Source: Planctomycetota bacterium
GTDB taxonomy: Bacteria; Planctomycetota; Phycisphaerae; UBA1845; PWPN01
Assembly: GCA_029550525.1 (NCBI GenBank)
Contig: JAKPHF010000064.1
Span: 186,001 to 250,000 of the forward strand
DNA length: 64,000 nucleotides
Reading direction: 5' to 3'
Part shown: in pieces, positions 1 through 9,000 of the stretch
Layout: each line of letters starts with the position of its first letter
Numbering within the stretch: the first letter of the stretch is position 1
The notes under the pieces: generated by a model
Databases searched by the model: none
What the model saw: the letters and a program-made list of their open reading frames with translations, nothing else
What the model was told of the DNA's origin: nothing
Program-made: the position numbers and the translations under genes

Positions 1-1104
1 GGGCTGCATGCCGCGGTGGCCAAGGCCACGGGCGAGCGAGCGGCCGAAATGTGGAGTCTCGTCGCGCCGGGTGAGATCGGCCTGTTCTACATCGTCATGC
101 TCGTGATCAACGGCCTGGTCGGCTTCGCTCCGCAGCCGCACGTCATGCCCATTAACAACGCGGTCAAGACGGAGCGCGAAGCCCAGGTCGGCGGCGTGTA
201 CGGCGGGTTCATGAAGCGAGTCTGCACCGTGGCCTGGACCATGCTGGGTATGTGCGCCATCGCCATGTACCCCACGTGGAGCAAACCGGAGGAGTTTGAC
301 CAGGCGTTCGGGACCATGGCTCGTGATCTGCTGCCCCAGGTCATGCCCGGGCTGATCGGCATCTTCCTGGCTTCGCTCCTGGCGGCGGTGATGGCGGCGT
401 GCGATGCGTTCATGATCACCTGCGCGGGCCTGTTCACGCAGAACATCTACAAGCCCTATCTCGCTCGCGGTCGCAGCAGTGCCCACTACATCAACGTGGG
501 CCGGGTGACCGCCGCGATCACCGTCGGCGTCGGTGTCTATCTGGCCATGAGCTTCCCCAGCGTGGTCCGCGGCCTGGAGATCTTTTGGGAAATCACGCCC
601 ATGATGGGCATCGCCTTCTGGCTGGGGCTTTTCTGGCGGCGGGCGACCACGCCGGCGGCCTGGGCCTCCACGCTTCTGGCTTACGGTGTCCTCTATGTCA
701 GTTGGCAGCCCTGGTTCGCCGAATGGGCGGCTGAGCACGCGAAGTTTCTCATGAATCCGGCCAAGCCCGACACCATCTACCTACCCATGCGGATGCTGGC
801 CTGTCTGCTGACCGGCACCGTGGTCATGGTCGTGGTCAGCCTGGTCACGCGGCCCGAGGACAAGGAGAAGCTCGATCGGTTCTACGAGGTGATGCGGACG
901 CCCGTCCAGCCCGGCGAGGTGATCGAGGCTCCCATGACGCTGCCGGTCGGGACGTTGCCTGCGCCGCAGAACAAGCTCATCAATCTGCCCAACTGGGAGA
1001 TTCAGAAACCCACGCGACGGGGCATCATCGGCTTCTTCGTGGCCTGGATCCCCGTGGCGGCGCTCATCGGCATCGTGGTCGTCCTGGTGCGGATCGGAGC
1101 GTGA
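1..1104 (+). CDS. Sodium:solute symporter (SSS family), C-terminal part
   Basis: The reading frame is open from the first base, so the true start lies left of the window. The visible 367 or so residues form a polytopic membrane protein with about seven hydrophobic segments, including one around the MPGLIGIFLASLLAAVMAA stretch followed by a conserved-looking small-residue region, as in the SSS/sodium-solute symporter superfamily. Family members couple Na+ influx to uptake of sugars, acids or other small solutes across the inner membrane; the substrate cannot be read here. A long cytoplasmic or periplasmic segment precedes the last hydrophobic helix. The gene is followed by a palindromic repeat that may end transcription. 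The family call is fairly sure, the substrate unknown. Confidence 0.8.
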   Translation, partial: GLHAAVAKATGERAAEMWSLVAPGEIGLFYIVMLVINGLVGFAPQPHVMPINNAVKTEREAQVGGVYGGFMKRVCTVAWTMLGMCAIAMYPTWSKPEEFDQAFGTMARDLLPQVMPGLIGIFLASLLAAVMAACDAFMITCAGLFTQNIYKPYLARGRSSAHYINVGRVTAAITVGVGVYLAMSFPSVVRGLEIFWEITPMMGIAFWLGLFWRRATTPAAWASTLLAYGVLYVSWQPWFAEWAAEHAKFLMNPAKPDTIYLPMRMLACLLTGTVVMVVVSLVTRPEDKEKLDRFYEVMRTPVQPGEVIEAPMTLPVGTLPAPQNKLINLPNWEIQKPTRRGIIGFFVAWIPVAALIGIVVVLVRIGA

Positions 1105-1110
1105 GCGGGC

Positions 1111-1222
1111 GGGGGGCGGGCGTCTCGCCCGCCTGCTCGCTGACGCCGGGCAAGACTCCCGATCTTGCTGAAATCGTGCCGATTAATAGGCACGACGATT
1201 TGAGGCGGGCAAGATGCCCGCC
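1111..1222. repeat. REP-like palindrome pair
   Basis: Two GC-rich hairpins face each other. The left one pairs GGCGGGCG (1115-1122) with CGCCCGCC (1126-1133), and the right one pairs GGCGGGC (1204-1210) with GCCCGCC (1216-1222). Between them lies an imperfect inverted repeat around TAATAGGCACGACGA. The left 24 nt (1111-1134) recur exactly at 58194-58217. The right arm's GATTTGAGGCGGGC is the inverse complement of what follows the 58194 copy. A related copy lies at 35314-35333. TAATAGGCACGACGA also recurs near 22680. This looks like a dispersed repetitive extragenic palindrome and may also stop the symporter transcript. Confidence 0.7.
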
Positions 1223-1250
1223 CCCCAGGTAACCCCGCAAGGAGGCTAGG

Positions 1251-3596
1251 ATGCGCCTCATCAAGCTTATCATCATTGCGGCCTTGATCGGTGCATGCGC
1301 GACTGCCAAGGCCGCTGCCGCTCGGCCCGCGGAGACGGAACGTGGCCTGCGACTGCACGGCACGTTCATTCAGTACCAACCTTGGATGATGCAACTGGAT
1401 GTTGTGGCGTGGGAACGCGAGCTGGAGGCAATGAGGCGGGCCGGCCTGCGGACGATCGTTATCCAGTGGCTCGCCCGCAACGACGGTACGTTCATGCCGG
1501 ACCCGGCCGGCGGGCTCGATCCCACGGAAACCATTCTCACGTACGCCGACCGGCATGAGATGGAGGTCTTCCTCGGCCTATTTATGGATGACGGTTGGTG
1601 GAACTGGACGCCCGCGACCGGTCTGCCCGAACGGCTTGTCGCCCGCACACGAACGACCGCGGAGCAGGCGTGGGCTCGCTACGGCCGACACGCTTCGCTG
1701 GCGGGCTGGTACATCCCGCCCGAGCCGGCCGACTCTCTGGCCTCCGAGTGTATACCGGCGTTGCGAACCTTCCTTCGCGATACGAGCGACTTGTGCAAAC
1801 GTCTGTCCGGCGGCAGAGCCGTGGCGTTCTCGCCGTTTCTGACCGGCCAGGCCGATCCACAACAGGTCGAGCGCACGTACGCGGATCTGCTGGCCGGTGC
1901 CGGCATCGACATCGTCCTATTGCAGGATGGCGTGGGGGCACGCAACTGGGATGCCACCGTTCATAGCCGAGTGGTGCCACTGTTTCGAGCTATGCGCGAC
2001 GCGTGCCTGTCCGCAGGGGCGGGACTCTGGTCCGATGTCGAAATCTTCCACAACGAGAGCAACGATCCGGCCAAGCCGCGGTTTATTCCGTCGGATACGC
2101 AGCGGCTGGCCCGGCAACTGGCTGCGGAGGCCCCGTTTGTCGATCGTTTCATCGCATTCGACTGTTTTCACTACATGAGTCCGTACCGCGGTGAACGGCA
2201 ACGTGCGTTCCACGAAGCTTATGTGCGGGACTTTGTCGATCGCGCGTTCTTCCCGATCCACGGTGCGGGCCTCATCGTCGATCCGAGCTTCGCGTACTAT
2301 CGTGACCGTTCACCCGAAAGCATCGCCACCGAGATTCGAGCCAACGGCTACAGCGTCGTGCACTACATCGCCGAGCCGTCCGTGCGAGTGGACCGCCGGC
2401 TGGTCGATGCCTTTCATGATGCGGGCATCGGCGTGTGGTGTCAGGTATTCGGCAACGGAACTTACTCGAGCGGGCATCTGCCGCCGGAGTGGCGTCGCTG
2501 GAGCATGGTGACCCGCACGCACCTGGCCGGCGGCACGTTGCCGGGTTACGAGCGATTGTGCTTGAACAATGCCGAATACCGCGAATGGAAGAAGAAGGAC
2601 CTGGCGGCCGCGATCAAGGCCGGCGGCTTCGACGGAATCGAAATTGCCGAGCCGTACTGGCCCGAGTATCCAGGGCCGGATTCGCCCGCGTACGCATGCT
2701 TCTGTGAGGCATGCCGGGAGGCGTTCACGCGCCGATATCCCGAGGAATCCGCGCTGCCGGATATTCTCGATGCCAACTCGCCGCGGTCGCCGAGCCGCAA
2801 CCCCACGCTATGGAGCAAATGGCTGGCGTTTCGCCAGGCGTCGCACACGGCGTTTCTCGACGATTTGGTCAACGGTCCGGGCGGTCTGCGGCAGACGTGT
2901 CCCGGCGCGGCCGTCTGTGTATGGGGGCTGGCGCTGGTCGAACCGGACGGTGTGCAAAAGATCCGCGAGTATCACGGGCAGGATGCGGGCGAGGTGGCGG
3001 CCACGGTCAAGCCGGATGTCTACTGCTTCCAGACGCACTGGCCGGATTGGACTCGCGCCGACCTGCCGCCCGATTACGTCGAGGCGTACCTGCCGTTCAT
3101 CCGGCAGCTCCGCGAGCACGCACCCGGCGTGCCGCTCATGATCCAGACGGACATCGGCTCGAACCGCGAAGCCATTCGCGACCGCACTTGGATCGAACGT
3201 TTCGAGCGGGTGTGCGAGGAGATGGGCGTCCCGAGCACCTGCTGCTACGAGTACTTCATCGGCGGGTGGACGTACCAGGAGCCGCCGCGAGTTGCCGCCG
3301 TTCGCCGGGCCCAGGGCAGGATTGGGGTGACGTTTACCCGTCGCATTGATCCGGCAACCGCCCGGCGGCCCGGGGCCTTCGAACTCGACGGGCAGCCCAC
3401 GGTCGTCTTGGGCGTGGACGGCAGCCAAGTCCTGCTGCGGGATCCGGCGCCGGACGATCATACCCGGCTCACCGTCCGGCGGATTGGCGACGAAACGGGC
3501 CGTCGATTGTTGACAGAATATCCGCCCAGTATCCTTCCCGAGCAGTCCGTTACCCTCCCGGCTAACGCAAAGAAAATGTCCGCATTTGCCGAATGA
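1251..3596 (+). CDS. Exported DUF4434-like glycoside hydrolase-type protein
   Basis: The 781-residue protein begins with a hydrophobic export signal ending near Cys16 (LIGAC, possible lipobox). The first half resembles the DUF4434 TIM-barrel group: a 'trip outward along a path' type barrel containing WYIPPE at 153-158, where the Glu would be a candidate acid/base residue. The second half looks like another barrel with a C-F-C-x2-C cluster (483-488), as seen in bacterial glycosidase-like proteins of the GH42/GH10 type. A strong Shine-Dalgarno (AAGGAGG) sits 7 nt before the ATG. It probably acts on polysaccharide in the periplasm or at the cell surface. The exact substrate and catalytic residues are inference. 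Confidence 0.7.
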   Translation: MRLIKLIIIAALIGACATAKAAAARPAETERGLRLHGTFIQYQPWMMQLDVVAWERELEAMRRAGLRTIVIQWLARNDGTFMPDPAGGLDPTETILTYADRHEMEVFLGLFMDDGWWNWTPATGLPERLVARTRTTAEQAWARYGRHASLAGWYIPPEPADSLASECIPALRTFLRDTSDLCKRLSGGRAVAFSPFLTGQADPQQVERTYADLLAGAGIDIVLLQDGVGARNWDATVHSRVVPLFRAMRDACLSAGAGLWSDVEIFHNESNDPAKPRFIPSDTQRLARQLAAEAPFVDRFIAFDCFHYMSPYRGERQRAFHEAYVRDFVDRAFFPIHGAGLIVDPSFAYYRDRSPESIATEIRANGYSVVHYIAEPSVRVDRRLVDAFHDAGIGVWCQVFGNGTYSSGHLPPEWRRWSMVTRTHLAGGTLPGYERLCLNNAEYREWKKKDLAAAIKAGGFDGIEIAEPYWPEYPGPDSPAYACFCEACREAFTRRYPEESALPDILDANSPRSPSRNPTLWSKWLAFRQASHTAFLDDLVNGPGGLRQTCPGAAVCVWGLALVEPDGVQKIREYHGQDAGEVAATVKPDVYCFQTHWPDWTRADLPPDYVEAYLPFIRQLREHAPGVPLMIQTDIGSNREAIRDRTWIERFERVCEEMGVPSTCCYEYFIGGWTYQEPPRVAAVRRAQGRIGVTFTRRIDPATARRPGAFELDGQPTVVLGVDGSQVLLRDPAPDDHTRLTVRRIGDETGRRLLTEYPPSILPEQSVTLPANAKKMSAFAE

Positions 3597-3706
3597 TGTA
3601 TTGACAGTCGTTAACACATATGGCAGAATATGGTGGACAACTCGGCCGCCCCCATCCGGAGCCTTTCCGGGGCCGGCGCGTTTGGCAGGTCGAAAAGGAG
3701 ACGCGG

Positions 3707-4612
3707 ATGACTCTGGGAGGACACGGGCGAGTCCCGCAGACGGTCGGCGCCGGACGAACGAAAGGCTTCACGCTCATCGAAGTGCTCGTGGTGGTGGCCA
3801 TCATCGCCTTGCTCATCGCGATCCTGTTGCCTTCGCTGCGCAAGGCCCGCGACCAGGCGAAAATTGCGGCTTGCCTGGGCAACCTGCATGGCTTCGGCCT
3901 GGCGTGCACGCAGTATACGCTCAGTTACAACTCGTACTACCCGCTGGTGCCCTACATCGGCACCAGCATCTATCCCGATCTGCCTTTTGCCGACGACAAT
4001 CTCTTCGTGCTCTATTACACGAAGCTCACGCCGAACGTGAATTCCTACACTTGTCCGGCGACCACGCACAAGGTCCGCACTCCCAAGCGAATCGAGAAGG
4101 TCCCGGACAACGGCGGCATTCGCTTCAACATCTACTGCGATCCCGACAGCAACGAGGTGCGTAACGATTTCGAGTTCCACGCGCAGCTCGTAACGCAGCT
4201 CGTGAAGGACCCGGCCAACCGGGTGGTGGCCGTGAACAACTACGGGACCAGCTACGAATACTCCGGGTGGATCGAAGAGTGGGTGAATCCCGGTGCCCCA
4301 CCCAACCAGCGGATCCCCAAGACGAAAACCGCGATCAACTGGTATCCCTTCAAACGGCAGGTCACCTACGACCATCAGCCCAAGAAAGTGGGCAACGTGA
4401 AGTTCGCATCACGGGAAATACTCATGAAGGACGCCGACGAAGGAGGCGACATGGGCGCGGTGGTCGGTGCGACGGGGACGGCCGTGAACAACATTCCCGA
4501 GCCATGGGACAATCACGGTAGGCTGGCGTCCAACGTGTTGTTCGTGGACGGTAGTGCCGTGTCGCGCAACGAAGCGTACTGGCACATCTATAAACGCGAA
4601 CATCCCCAATAG
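3707..4612 (+). CDS. Type II secretion pseudopilin-like protein (prepilin N-methylation motif)
   Basis: The start was placed at 3707 because AAAAGGAG lies 7 nt upstream. An in-frame ATG at 3620 would add an unlikely 29-residue leader with no ribosome-binding site. The 301-residue product carries the prepilin peptidase signal GFTLIEV at 20-26 followed by a hydrophobic helix. Near the C terminus there is an H-x10-DG segment (NHGRLASNVLFVDGS) close to the H-X9-DG motif of planctomycete pseudopilin families. Such proteins occur in large paralogous sets and are thought to form short pseudopili or to be surface-exposed. A second family member is encoded at 55855-56610. No secretion machinery genes are adjacent. 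Confidence 0.85.
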   Translation: MTLGGHGRVPQTVGAGRTKGFTLIEVLVVVAIIALLIAILLPSLRKARDQAKIAACLGNLHGFGLACTQYTLSYNSYYPLVPYIGTSIYPDLPFADDNLFVLYYTKLTPNVNSYTCPATTHKVRTPKRIEKVPDNGGIRFNIYCDPDSNEVRNDFEFHAQLVTQLVKDPANRVVAVNNYGTSYEYSGWIEEWVNPGAPPNQRIPKTKTAINWYPFKRQVTYDHQPKKVGNVKFASREILMKDADEGGDMGAVVGATGTAVNNIPEPWDNHGRLASNVLFVDGSAVSRNEAYWHIYKREHPQ

Positions 4613-4661
4613 CCGACGCCGCAGTGCCATCGGCAAACCCAGCTGATCGGCAAATCACGGA

Positions 4662-4973
4662 TCAGAGTTCCATCTGCTCGATGAACAGAGCGACTTCTTC
4701 GTCCGTGAAGCCATCGTCGCGCGCTTTCTGGCGAAAAACTTCGTCGGCCGTCAGGATACAAGGCCCCCAGCGACCCCGCTGCGGCTTGGCTTTCTTGTAC
4801 ATCATCTGCAGCTGGGAAAAGCGAGCCTTGCCTTCGCGCCCTGCGAATGGAGACTTTGGCTTGATCATCATTGGATTATAGGCCGCGTTTCGCGCAGGGA
4901 CCACGTAATCCGCATTGTAGGCACGTCGCAGGACAAATCCATCGACTGTTTGCGTTTTTTGCGAGCGGCCCAT
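4662..4973 (-). CDS. Hypothetical protein, 103 aa
   Basis: No family is recognised. The predicted product is basic in the middle (KKAKPQRGRWG) and ends in an acidic, helix-like tail (DDGFTDEEVALFIEQMEL), which looks like genuine protein sequence. Third codon positions are less GC-rich than in the neighbours, with many A- and T-ending codons, consistent with a gene of different origin. There is no convincing Shine-Dalgarno before the ATG. It is flanked by a pseudopilin gene and a long gene-free stretch. It could be a recently acquired orphan or a chance frame; I favour a real gene only moderately. Confidence 0.45.
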   Translation of the reverse strand: MGRSQKTQTVDGFVLRRAYNADYVVPARNAAYNPMMIKPKSPFAGREGKARFSQLQMMYKKAKPQRGRWGPCILTADEVFRQKARDDGFTDEEVALFIEQMEL

Positions 4974-5699
4974 CAGGTCTTGCCCGGTTCACGAAGCTTC
5001 AGCCACGGCGGTAAAAAGGCGGTGGGGCGGAAGGAATTGGAGGGTGAGTTCCTTCCGCCCCAAGTGAGTGAGATGTGTGCGTCGCATTCGGCTCGGGACC
5101 GTCGTGGCCGCGGACACAGCTGCCTCCAGGGGCCCGTCGCGACCGTGACGGAATATTTCTTTGTCTCCATCTCGCCGCTTCAATCGTGCGGCTCGTCGCT
5201 CATATATGCCATTGGCGTGCCAAAGGAAAAGAAAGTGGGCCGCCGGCCCCACGCGATGAAGGACGAATCTCGTCAACCGATTGTCCTGACAGTACTTGCG
5301 GAACGCGGGCCAACGGACACTATCCGCGATCGGCATGGACAATCCGCATCTGCCTGGCTCCCGGGAGGCACCATCGTGCTGAGAAAATCATCGGGCGCGA
5401 TCGGGTTCGCCGGTGAACTGTGCAGGCAAAGAGGGTGACGGATTACCTGCGCAATTCGGGTGCGAGTTTGTTGCGGTGGGTGGCGCAGCTCCTGACGCCG
5501 AGCGCTGCCCAGCTTGTGGGCTGTTCGCGGATGAGGCTGCCCGTCATCACATCGCGGGTCGGCCGGCCACTCGCAGACTACAATCGCCAGTCTCGCATTC
5601 GAGATTCACCGGAAAACAGGCAAATCCGCGCAGGCTGAAGCTTGCGGCTCGGTCGTGGTTCATTTCATGCGATCGCCCATGCGTGCACAGGAGGAATGA
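4974..5699. other. Gene-free stretch upstream of the MetE-like gene
   Basis: About 725 nt with only short overlapping frames of poor quality. It holds one perfect inverted repeat (listed separately at 5024-5061) and a weaker GTGGGCCG/GGCCCCAC dyad near 5238. I looked for SAM and cobalamin riboswitch signatures because of the methionine-type gene downstream and saw none. Some segments could be decayed coding sequence, but I cannot identify a parent gene. Confidence 0.5.
5024..5061. repeat. Perfect 13-bp inverted repeat
   Basis: GGGGCGGAAGGAA at 5024-5036 pairs perfectly with TTCCTTCCGCCCC at 5049-5061 around a 12-nt loop. There is no T-run after either arm, so it is not a classical terminator. 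No coding frame explains it. Confidence 0.7.
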
Positions 5700-6902
5700 A
5701 TGTTCACCGTCACTGCCGATCTGATGTTGCCCAGTACGATCACCGGTTCGTGGCCGCGCCCGCGATGGTTCGACGTCAGCATGTGGGGGCGATCACTCGA
5801 CACGTGCATGCTCGACGTGCGTTGGCGGGAAAAGTTTCAGGATGCCCTGTCTGTGGTGGTCAGCGACCAGGAGCGGGCGGGCCTGGACATCCTGGGCCAC
5901 GGCGACTTCCACGTGGACGAGGATATGGCCGGTCGGGCCTGGCACCACTATCCGCTCCAGCGATGGAGCGGCCTGGAGGGTGACCACCTCCAGCCCGAAG
6001 AAAACACCACGTCGTGGCTCAAGTATCCGCCGGGCACGCTCCTGCATGAGATCTACACCGCCTGGCGCTGGCCGCGGGTCGTGGACAAGATCGAGGCTCG
6101 CCCGCTGCACTACGCCAAGATCTGGCGCATGACACAGGCCCGGACCCGCAAGCCGATCAAGTTCGGCACGGTCTCCGCTCAGGTGATGGGCCTGTTCCTC
6201 GACATCCACACGAAAAAGTACAAGGACAAGCGCGAAGTCGTGTGGGACATGTCGGTGGCCATGAACAAGGAACTGCTCGCCCTGCGCGACGCGGGCTGCA
6301 AGTGTATCCAGGTGGAAGAGCCCACGTTGCACTTCCTGGCCGACAAGCATCCGCACGACAAAGAGTCGATCAACTTCATGATCGACTGCCTGAACCGCGA
6401 GCTGGAAGGGCTGGACGACGTCGAGATCTGGCTGCACACCTGCTGGGGCAATCCCAACATGCAGCGGGTCATGGAGAACAACTCGTACCGTAACTCGATC
6501 GAACTGTATCTCGAGCGGGCCAAGGGGGACGTGTGGACTATCGAGACGAAGGATAACGGTCAGCAGGATGTCCCGGCCTTCGAGCCGTTCAAGCACGAGC
6601 TCAAGAAAAAGATCGCCATCGGTGCGGTGTCGCACCGGTCGCTGCAGGCCGACCGGCCGGAGGAGGTGGCGAACGAGATCCGCAAGGCGCTGCGGTACAT
6701 CCCTCCGGAGCGGCTGATCGTCTCCAGCGATTGCGGCTTCGGCCGACAGGGCTGCAACCGTGAGATCGCCTTCTACAAGGCCAGCGCGATCGCTCAGGGC
6801 TGCAACATCGTGCGCAAGGAGCTCGGCTTGCCGACCACGTACATTCCGGCGGCCGATCCCATGTTGCAGATCGACGTCAAGCCGCGGCTGGCCGATTCGT
6901 AA
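5700..6902 (+). CDS. Cobalamin-independent methionine synthase (MetE C-terminal domain)-like protein
   Basis: The 400-residue protein corresponds to the catalytic (C-terminal) barrel of MetE and the related UROD/MetE-like superfamily, without the N-terminal barrel of full MetE. The zinc ligands expected for thiol activation are visible: H246-T-C248, a likely Glu282, and C345 in SSDCGFGR. Such stand-alone proteins transfer methyl or related groups to or from thiols. Full methionine synthesis is possible but not shown, and a substrate other than methyltetrahydrofolate is plausible. AGGAGG lies 4 nt before the chosen ATG (an overlapping ATG at 5696 is out of frame). Its 3' end overlaps the convergent methyltransferase gene by 26 bp. 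Confidence 0.8.
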   Translation: MFTVTADLMLPSTITGSWPRPRWFDVSMWGRSLDTCMLDVRWREKFQDALSVVVSDQERAGLDILGHGDFHVDEDMAGRAWHHYPLQRWSGLEGDHLQPEENTTSWLKYPPGTLLHEIYTAWRWPRVVDKIEARPLHYAKIWRMTQARTRKPIKFGTVSAQVMGLFLDIHTKKYKDKREVVWDMSVAMNKELLALRDAGCKCIQVEEPTLHFLADKHPHDKESINFMIDCLNRELEGLDDVEIWLHTCWGNPNMQRVMENNSYRNSIELYLERAKGDVWTIETKDNGQQDVPAFEPFKHELKKKIAIGAVSHRSLQADRPEEVANEIRKALRYIPPERLIVSSDCGFGRQGCNREIAFYKASAIAQGCNIVRKELGLPTTYIPAADPMLQIDVKPRLADS

Positions 6903-7569
6903 TCGCTACGGCGCGGGTTTTCTCGAACAGGACGAGTTCGGCGGTCACGGGTAGCCGTCGCAGAACGTGTCGGCGGACCACACGCAGGCCGTTGCGCTGG
7001 GCGAGGTCGATGTACTCGGTGATGGTCGCCGGCTGCTTGGCCGGATCGTGCATGCCCAGCAAGTTGCGCAACGTCAGCTTCAGTCGCGTGCGCAGCCCCG
7101 GCGGGTAGCAGGAGAGCAGGACGTAGCGCCGGCTCACCCGCGCCAGCTCCTGCACGATGCGAGCCCGCACCGCCGGATCGGGAATGTGGTTGAGCAGCCG
7201 GTGGCAGAACACCACGTCCACACCGTCGTTGGGCAAAGCGATCTGCTCGGCGTGCGTCTGAAGGTACTCGTACTTGCCGTCGCCGAGATCTTCGCGGGCC
7301 ACCTCGAGCATGAGCTGCGACGAGTCGGCCAGGATCACGCGGTCGGCGATCTGCGCGAACAAATCGCCGAGGCGGCCGGTGCCGCAGGGCAGATCGAGCG
7401 CCGTCGTGAGCCGGCCGAGGCTGCCCAGCATGTCTCTCAGAGCCGCCCGCTCCATCTGGTTCACGCGCGCGTGACGGCCTGTACGGTAACGGTCGCGATA
7501 GCGTTCGACCGCTTTGCGGTCCAGGAAACGTTCGACAAATTCCGCCTGTTGCGGTGCCTGATCAGCCAT
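6877..7569 (-). CDS. SAM-dependent class I methyltransferase
   Basis: The start is set at 7569 because ATAGGAGG lies just upstream of this ATG; an earlier ATG at 7590 has no ribosome-binding site. The 230-residue protein shows the SAM-binding motif I (LDLPCGTGRLG, residues 58-68), an acidic residue after strand 2 (ILADSS) and a post-motif IV segment (VDVVFCHRLLNHIPDP) typical of Methyltransf_11/UbiE-like enzymes. The substrate cannot be inferred. It is convergent with the MetE-like gene and shares 26 bp at the 3' ends. It lies immediately downstream of, and on the same strand as, a Gfo/Idh/MocA gene at a distance of about 145 bp. Confidence 0.85.
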   Translation of the reverse strand: MADQAPQQAEFVERFLDRKAVERYRDRYRTGRHARVNQMERAALRDMLGSLGRLTTALDLPCGTGRLGDLFAQIADRVILADSSQLMLEVAREDLGDGKYEYLQTHAEQIALPNDGVDVVFCHRLLNHIPDPAVRARIVQELARVSRRYVLLSCYPPGLRTRLKLTLRNLLGMHDPAKQPATITEYIDLAQRNGLRVVRRHVLRRLPVTAELVLFEKTRAVAITNRPAAA

Positions 7570-7713
7570 CGATCCTCCTATGGATCGCATGCATCATCCG
7601 GGTACGGCCGAGGACAGGCAAATCTCGACTCGAGCTCGTTGCCCATTCCGGGAAGTTGCATCCCCGAAGGAATACGCGCTGCAACGAAAGCCGCGTCCGC
7701 CGATTGGCGAACC

Positions 7714-9000
7714 TCACGCGAGGTCCGACGGAAGCTCGTAGCCCTTGCGGCGGGGACGGCTGACGTACATGTTCTGGTTGGCCTCGTCGTCGCCGATGAA
7801 CTTCTCCGTTTGCGGATCCCACTTGAGCTTGCGGCCCAGGTCGCGGGCGATGTTGATGAGGTAGCACACCGTGGTCGAGCGGTGGGCGATCTCGATGTCC
7901 GCATTGGGCTTGTTCCGCGTGCGGATGCACTCGAAGAAGTTGTCGAAATGCCACACGCATTCGCCAGGCACGTTGGCCGGGAGCGTGGTGGGCTGCGCCT
8001 TGAGCAGTTCCGGAATGGTCGAGGTGAATGAGCCGCGCTTGATCTCGATCACACCCAGCTCGCCCACGAAGATGGCGCCGAGGTCGGCCAGGTCGCGCTT
8101 GGGGCCGTGGCACCGCAACAGCGTGCCGTTGGCGTACTTCATGGTGACCTTGGCGGTCGGGCCGCTGCCTTCGGGCCAGACTTCCACCGGGCCGGTCTCA
8201 GACGTGCCCAACGCGCACTGCACCTGGTCCAGCGCGTGTGTGCCCCAGCCGGTCACGCCGTAGGAGATCCCGCCGCCGTCGTAGTCGCGCCATCGCGCCC
8301 AGCCGCGGTGCAGTTCGGTGCGGTAGGGCCGCAGCTCGGTCTGATTGCACCACATGTCCCAGTCCAGTCCTTTGGGCATGGGCTCGGCGGGCTGGGGTTG
8401 CCAGGTTTCCGGCGCGATGAAGTTGAGCGTGATGACTTCGCGAATCTTGCCGATGGCGCCTTCGCGAACCAGCCGGCTGGCGTAAACGTTGCTGGGAATC
8501 GAACGCTGCTGCGTGCCGACCTGGAAGACCTTGTTGTACTTGCGGGCGGCCTTGACCAGCGTGCGGCCCTCGGCGATGGTCAGCGCCACGGGCTTTTCGG
8601 CGTACACGTCACAGCCGGCCTGCATGGCGTGAATGCAGATCAGGGCGCGAGCATGCGTGGTGGTGGCCACGAAGACGGCGTCGATCTTCTCCTTCTCCAG
8701 CAGCTTGCGGTAGTCCTGATAGCGGGCCCAGTTTTCCGAGCCGGGGACCAGCTTGGCCGCACCGTCCATGCGTTCGAGTTCGCAGTCAGCCACGGCGACG
8801 ATGTCGGCATGATCCTTCAGGTTTTCGCCGGTCATGAGATGGCGGGCTCGGCCGCCGCAGCCGATGAACGCCACCTTCAGCCGATCGTTGGCTCCACGCC
8901 GGCCGGGAGCGGCGAGAACATGACTGGGAACGAAGTAGGGGGCCGCGAAGCCTGCCGCCGTCACGGCCGCCGAGTTGCGCAGAAAGTCACGTCGTTTCAT
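7714..9000 (-). CDS. Tat-exported Gfo/Idh/MocA family oxidoreductase
   Basis: The 428-residue product starts with a twin-arginine signal (MKRRDFLRNS followed by a hydrophobic run and a cleavage region near PSHVLAA). An N-terminal Rossmann fold follows with KVAFIGCGGRARH, then the family's EKP motif (DVYAEKPVAL) whose Lys is usually catalytic, and a C-terminal beta-sheet domain. Members oxidise or reduce sugar and inositol hydroxyls with NAD(P). Tat-exported versions carry the folded cofactor outside and are abundant in planctomycetes. The start at 9000 fits the Tat motif and a GAGG upstream; longer frames add 70 unlikely residues. A second family member is at 48620-50086. Confidence 0.9.
   Translation of the reverse strand: MKRRDFLRNSAAVTAAGFAAPYFVPSHVLAAPGRRGANDRLKVAFIGCGGRARHLMTGENLKDHADIVAVADCELERMDGAAKLVPGSENWARYQDYRKLLEKEKIDAVFVATTTHARALICIHAMQAGCDVYAEKPVALTIAEGRTLVKAARKYNKVFQVGTQQRSIPSNVYASRLVREGAIGKIREVITLNFIAPETWQPQPAEPMPKGLDWDMWCNQTELRPYRTELHRGWARWRDYDGGGISYGVTGWGTHALDQVQCALGTSETGPVEVWPEGSGPTAKVTMKYANGTLLRCHGPKRDLADLGAIFVGELGVIEIKRGSFTSTIPELLKAQPTTLPANVPGECVWHFDNFFECIRTRNKPNADIEIAHRSTTVCYLINIARDLGRKLKWDPQTEKFIGDDEANQNMYVSRPRRKGYELPSDLA

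Noticed and set aside
4989..5342. A 117-residue minus-strand frame in the gap before the MetE-like gene
   Set aside because: It spans the 13-bp inverted repeat, has no ribosome-binding site and shows no family features; left as possible decayed sequence.
5062..5699. SAM or cobalamin riboswitch upstream of the MetE-like gene
   Set aside because: I looked for the conserved SAM-I core and the B12 box and found neither; structure there is limited to one simple inverted repeat.
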